This document shows, piece by piece, positions 46,268-49,318 of a stretch of DNA of 49,318 nt. The stretch lies in the NCBI RefSeq assembly GCF_003332305.1, contig NZ_QOIO01000045.1, forward strand, positions 1 through 49,318, written 5' to 3'. The notes under the pieces were generated by a model that was not told the DNA's origin, did not search any database, and saw only the letters and a program-made list of their open reading frames with translations. The position numbers were made by a program, and so were the translations under genes. The stretch comes from Microvirga aerophila. GTDB lineage: Bacteria; Pseudomonadota; Alphaproteobacteria; Rhizobiales; Beijerinckiaceae. How positions within the stretch are numbered: the stretch's first letter is position 1; every line of letters begins with the position of its first letter.

Positions 46268-47290
46268 ATGCACATAGGTCGACAGTATAAAATCGCTGAC
46301 TTTCTCGCTTGGACAAGATGGGAGTCTGGTTGGATACTCTCTTGGTCCTTGCTCGTCACTATTATTCTTCAAGTCACAAACTGGCATTTTCTAACAGTGC
46401 CGTCGTCCATTCTGGCCCTTGTAGGATCGGCACTCGCAATCACTCTCGCGTTTAAGAACCAGCAATGTTACGCGCGCTTCAACGAGGGCCTTACGCTGGC
46501 GGGGCAGGTAAGCGCGACCAGCATGGTCCTGGCCAACAGATTGATGTCGATGGTCGACAGGCGAGATGCCGCAACACCAAGCCCAGGGCTGAGAGAGATA
46601 TTTTATCGCCATTTCGCGTGGCTGACTGCGCTGCGCTTCTACCTGCGTGAAGGCAGATCCTGGGAGAATACGTTTGATCCGGGAAACGTGAGCTTTCTCG
46701 CCCGGACCCCAAGTCCTGAAAGCCACTCTGCCCTTGGTGAGGAGTTGAAAGCCTATTTATCGGATGCAGAAGTGCAGAAAGTCATGACGCATCAAGGCGA
46801 CAAAGAGGGTCTAATTCTTCATTGGCAGTACGAAGCTGTCAGGGATCTCCATGCTAAAAGCCTCGTCAACGAGTACCCTTTTACATTGCTGACGGCTGCA
46901 CTTGATGATCTTGTCCGCTTGCAAGGTGCTTTGAAGCGGATAAAAAACTATCCCTACTCGCGGAACTACTATTCTATAGCGGTCATTCTGGTGAAGATCT
47001 TCGTTCTAATGGTTCCGTTTGGTCTCTATTCGGAAGCGCGGGAGTTGGGCGACCCAGCTGGGATCGGGAATTGGACGGCCTGGTTGAACGTGCCCTTCAG
47101 CGTGGTCGTTGGCTGGATCTTTATGTCGATGGAGAAGGTCGGCGAAAACTCGTCGAACCCGTTCGAAGGGAATTCCAATGATGTCCCCATCTCATCAATC
47201 ACGCGGCGGATCGAGATGGAGATGCGGATCATGATCGACGGGAAGACCGACCTCAAGCCAATTGTAGCAAAGGACAGCATCCTGTTCTAG
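46268..47290 (+). CDS. Bestrophin-like chloride channel family protein
   Basis: A 340-residue membrane protein of the bestrophin/UPF0187 family. Four hydrophobic regions (residues about 22-40, 44-62, 230-248, 260-280) and the family segment LAITLAFKNQQCYARFNEG, followed by a long soluble middle and the C-terminal PFEGNSNDVPISSITRRIE (the region that in relatives reads PFG-x-NDLPL). Bacterial bestrophins form pentameric ion channels. It starts 3 bases after the cytochrome b stop, so they share a transcript; a role in balancing charge across the membrane near the quinol oxidase is conceivable. GC content dips in this gene compared with neighbours. Confidence 0.85.
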   Translation: MHIGRQYKIADFLAWTRWESGWILSWSLLVTIILQVTNWHFLTVPSSILALVGSALAITLAFKNQQCYARFNEGLTLAGQVSATSMVLANRLMSMVDRRDAATPSPGLREIFYRHFAWLTALRFYLREGRSWENTFDPGNVSFLARTPSPESHSALGEELKAYLSDAEVQKVMTHQGDKEGLILHWQYEAVRDLHAKSLVNEYPFTLLTAALDDLVRLQGALKRIKNYPYSRNYYSIAVILVKIFVLMVPFGLYSEARELGDPAGIGNWTAWLNVPFSVVVGWIFMSMEKVGENSSNPFEGNSNDVPISSITRRIEMEMRIMIDGKTDLKPIVAKDSILF

Positions 47291-47335
47291 TGTAGTCGGA
47301 GCATCCGCGCCCACTTCTGGTCTTGGATCGATACC

Positions 47336-48529
47336 ATGGTGCCATTTTGCAGGAGCGCAGTCTCGGACGACGGGACATCCGAAAGGGAGGAACTCGCAGC
47401 ATGGTTGATTGGTCCGGCACGCCTGTCTGGCAACGCAGTTGCGGTGACCTCCGGGCTCGCGGAGAGGTTGACCAGGATGGGCGTTCCGTTGCACCGGCTG
47501 CGCATCGCCATGCGCGTCGACAACCCGCTTCTGACAGCATGGGGCATCGTCTGGGGACCTGAGACAGCGGCCGAGATCTTCACCATCAGCCAAGCCCTCC
47601 GCGAATCGTCCACTTACGTTGGCAGCCCGTCCCAGCATGTTATGGAGACCGGAACCTGGTTCCGGCGGCGGCTCGACCAGCTTGGGCCCGAGGATCACAC
47701 TGTCCTCCACGAGCTGGCGGGTGTCGGCTTTGCGGACTATCTTGCGATTCCGGTGACCTTCGCGAATGGGATCATTCAACCGGCAGTGTTCGCCACACGG
47801 CACGGCAGCGGGTTTGCTGACAGTCACATCGCTCTGATCAACGGCCTCTGCGTTCCTCTCTCGGCTGCGCTGGAAGCGATTGCCATGCGGCGCTCGACTG
47901 CAAGCCTGCTGGCCACCTTCCTGGGCGAAGGCCCAGCCGCGCACGTCCAGGCCGGAGCGATCCATCGCGGCGACATTGTCGAGACCGAAGCGGCCATCCT
48001 GCTCACTGACATGCGCGGGTTCACTCCTCTCTCGCTGGTATCACCCCCATCACAGCTGCTGGCCACGCTGGGACGCTACTTCGAGGCTGTGGCCGATGCC
48101 GTTCGGGCGGAGGGAGGCGACGTTCTCAAGTTTCTGGGTGACGGAGTCCTGTCGATCTTCCAGGTGACCGAGGACGGCCGCACGGCTGCCTGCACAGCGG
48201 CTGTGCGTGCCGTGTCGCGGGTCGTCGCGTCAGCCCGGACCGAGGATCTGCCCCCCTTCGTCGCTGCCCTGCACGTTGGCCCAGTGATGTATGGCAACAT
48301 CGGAAGTCCCACTCGTCTGGATTTTACAGTGGTTGGAACGGCGGTGAACATCGTCAGTCGTCTGGAGGGGATCGCCAAGGCGAGCGGCGAGACGGTGGTC
48401 TGCTCAGAGACCTTTGCCTCTGCCGTGCCGGCGACGCTCACCCGAACCATAGGTCGCTCCGCGATCAAAGGGTTAGACGGCGAGCACGAAGTTTTCGCCA
48501 TGGCTGTCGAACGGGACAGTCGAGCGTAA
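47336..48529 (+). CDS. Class III adenylate/guanylate cyclase
   Basis: A 397-residue soluble cyclase. An N-terminal region of about 200 residues (WLIGPARLSGNAVAVTSGLA, then RMGVPLHRLRIAMRVDNP) is the sensor-like part common to this subgroup. The catalytic domain follows: ILLTDMRGFTPLS (first metal Asp), KFLGDGVLSIF (second Asp), FTVVGTAVNIVSRLEG (transition-state Asn and Arg). It should make cAMP or cGMP. It differs from the cyclase at 1.2 kb, which has TolB and TPR parts. It follows the bestrophin-like gene by 45 bases. No strong ribosome-binding site precedes ATG 47336; GGATCG is the nearest. Confidence 0.88.
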   Translation: MVPFCRSAVSDDGTSEREELAAWLIGPARLSGNAVAVTSGLAERLTRMGVPLHRLRIAMRVDNPLLTAWGIVWGPETAAEIFTISQALRESSTYVGSPSQHVMETGTWFRRRLDQLGPEDHTVLHELAGVGFADYLAIPVTFANGIIQPAVFATRHGSGFADSHIALINGLCVPLSAALEAIAMRRSTASLLATFLGEGPAAHVQAGAIHRGDIVETEAAILLTDMRGFTPLSLVSPPSQLLATLGRYFEAVADAVRAEGGDVLKFLGDGVLSIFQVTEDGRTAACTAAVRAVSRVVASARTEDLPPFVAALHVGPVMYGNIGSPTRLDFTVVGTAVNIVSRLEGIAKASGETVVCSETFASAVPATLTRTIGRSAIKGLDGEHEVFAMAVERDSRA

Positions 48530-48626
48530 ACAAGGCCGTGGCTGTCAGAATACGTATCTCTGGCTGCGTTCAGAGAGTATGAGACATCAAGGCCTCTGTG
48601 CATGGAACTGGGAAGGAGAAGAGCTG

Positions 48627-49318
48627 ATGAGCTGGAACCCCGCCGATGACCCGCAGCCGGGCGACAAGCTCGCCTGCGACGCCATCGAGACGGTCGTCGT
48701 GTCCCGGGCCCGTGATCTCGGCAGCTTCGAGGTGCGCCGGGCGCTGCCCTCGGCGCAGCGGCAGATGGTCGGTCCTTTCATCTTCTTCGACCAGATGGGA
48801 CCGTCCGAGTTCCTGCTCGGGTCCGGCATGGACGTGCGGCCGCACCCGCACATCGGGCTCTCGACCGTCACCTACCTGTTCGATGGCGAGATCATGCATC
48901 GGGATTCGCTCGGGACCGAGCTGCCAATCCGCCCGGGTGAGCTCAACTGGATGACGGCAGGCCGCGGCATCGTGCATTCCGAACGGACCGCGCCGGAGCT
49001 GCGCACGACGGGCTCGAAGCTCTTCGGCATCCAGAGCTGGGTGGCTCTGTCGGCGAAGGACGAGGAGACCACGCCCGGCTTCGTCCATTACGAGGCGGGC
49101 GAGATGCCGGTGCTTGATGGTGACGGCAAGACCGTGCGCCTGATCGCAGGCTCCATCCTCGGCGCCAGCTCCCCGGTGAAGACGTCGAGTGCGATGTTCT
49201 ACGCCGATGTGGCACTCCAAGCGGGGGCCTCGGTACCGCTGGATCCGGACTACGACGAGCGGGCGATCTACACCGTCTCGGGAGAGGTCGAGATCTCTGG
49301 CGACGTGTTCCCGCCCGG
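48627..49318 (+). CDS. Pirin-family protein (3' end beyond the window)
   Basis: The first 230 codons of a pirin, a bicupin with an N-terminal metal site: RPHPHIGLSTVTYLFDGE with the metal-binding His residues and ELNWMTAGRGIVHSE with another His. The frame is open to the last base, so the C terminus is missing. Pirins can act as quercetinases or as redox-sensing regulators. GGAAGGAG precedes ATG 48627. It follows the cyclase by 97 bases in the same direction and adds another redox-linked cupin to the gene sets. Confidence 0.93.
   Translation, partial: MSWNPADDPQPGDKLACDAIETVVVSRARDLGSFEVRRALPSAQRQMVGPFIFFDQMGPSEFLLGSGMDVRPHPHIGLSTVTYLFDGEIMHRDSLGTELPIRPGELNWMTAGRGIVHSERTAPELRTTGSKLFGIQSWVALSAKDEETTPGFVHYEAGEMPVLDGDGKTVRLIAGSILGASSPVKTSSAMFYADVALQAGASVPLDPDYDERAIYTVSGEVEISGDVFPP

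Noticed and set aside
45422..46387. A 321-codon open frame antisense to cytochrome b
   Set aside because: Composition is rich in Arg, Glu, Asp and His as expected from antisense of a membrane protein, and the sense strand carries intact cytochrome b motifs.

Overview
The window looks like an accessory or stress-adaptation region of a high-GC alphaproteobacterium of the order Rhizobiales, probably Methylobacteriaceae-like (Microvirga or Methylobacterium). The grounds are a C4-pathway 5-aminolevulinate synthase, FixJ-type regulators, DUF2585, DUF983, Cox11/CtaG, a CIO-type cytochrome bd and overall codon use. This placement is inference from gene families; no marker gene is present. There are no tRNA or rRNA genes and no CRISPR array.

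Bases 1-6300 hold a GNAT acetyltransferase, a decayed response-regulator remnant, a class III cyclase with TolB-like and TPR regions, and a periplasmic cupin whose ribosome-binding site lies inside a perfect hairpin. A complete IS6-family element (3895-4707) cuts off a small Cys-rich gene. Next to it is a mosaic of gene fragments: a frameshifted DUF3095 gene, an IS6 transposase fragment, and a broken copy of an HD-domain gene whose intact relative lies 20 kb away.

Bases 6300-15900 hold a three-gene MBL hydrolase / 54-aa protein / ATC-hydrolase operon, a lipoprotein esterase, DUF2585, and an EmrAB-type efflux operon (HlyD, MFS, TetR). A divergent TetR gene faces this operon, with three copies of a GGTAAyG-GTTACC operator between them.

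Bases 16100-26900 hold a soluble six-PAS histidine kinase, a FixJ/StyR-type response regulator and a receiver-only protein. They are followed by an MBL hydrolase and a six-gene operon: AhpD-like, NmrA-like, cupin, isochorismatase-like, alpha/beta hydrolase, HD. A dyad CTAwAC-N4-GTwTAG, very like the StyR/TodT boxes of aromatic-compound regulation (ATAAACCATGGTTTAT), lies upstream of these genes. At three promoters it sits at the head of a roughly 90-bp module that aligns without gaps. Weaker copies lie before the gene sets at 37 kb and 44 kb and near a few other genes. The proposal is a local regulon run by the kinase and regulator encoded here.

Bases 26900-36040 form a respiratory and heme block: a SLAC1/TehA-type transporter, DUF2474, CydB, CydA and an unknown 96-aa protein on the minus strand; hemA and hisC on the plus strand; then DUF983 and Cox11 facing a MocR-type regulator. 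TGTATGG-N9-CCATACA operators occur before hemA and before DUF983, and a weaker one before the MocR gene.

Bases 36900-49318 hold a second set of the same families: isochorismatase-like, cupin, DoxX, amidohydrolase, DoxX, MFS, isochorismatase-like, RidA, NmrA-like. Then come an orphan cytochrome b with no Rieske or cytochrome c1 gene beside it, a bestrophin-like channel, a class III cyclase and a pirin that runs off the end. The recurrence of one tool kit (AhpD, NmrA, cupin, isochorismatase-like, DoxX, RidA, pirin) under a shared box suggests detoxification or redox defence, but the substrate cannot be read from sequence.
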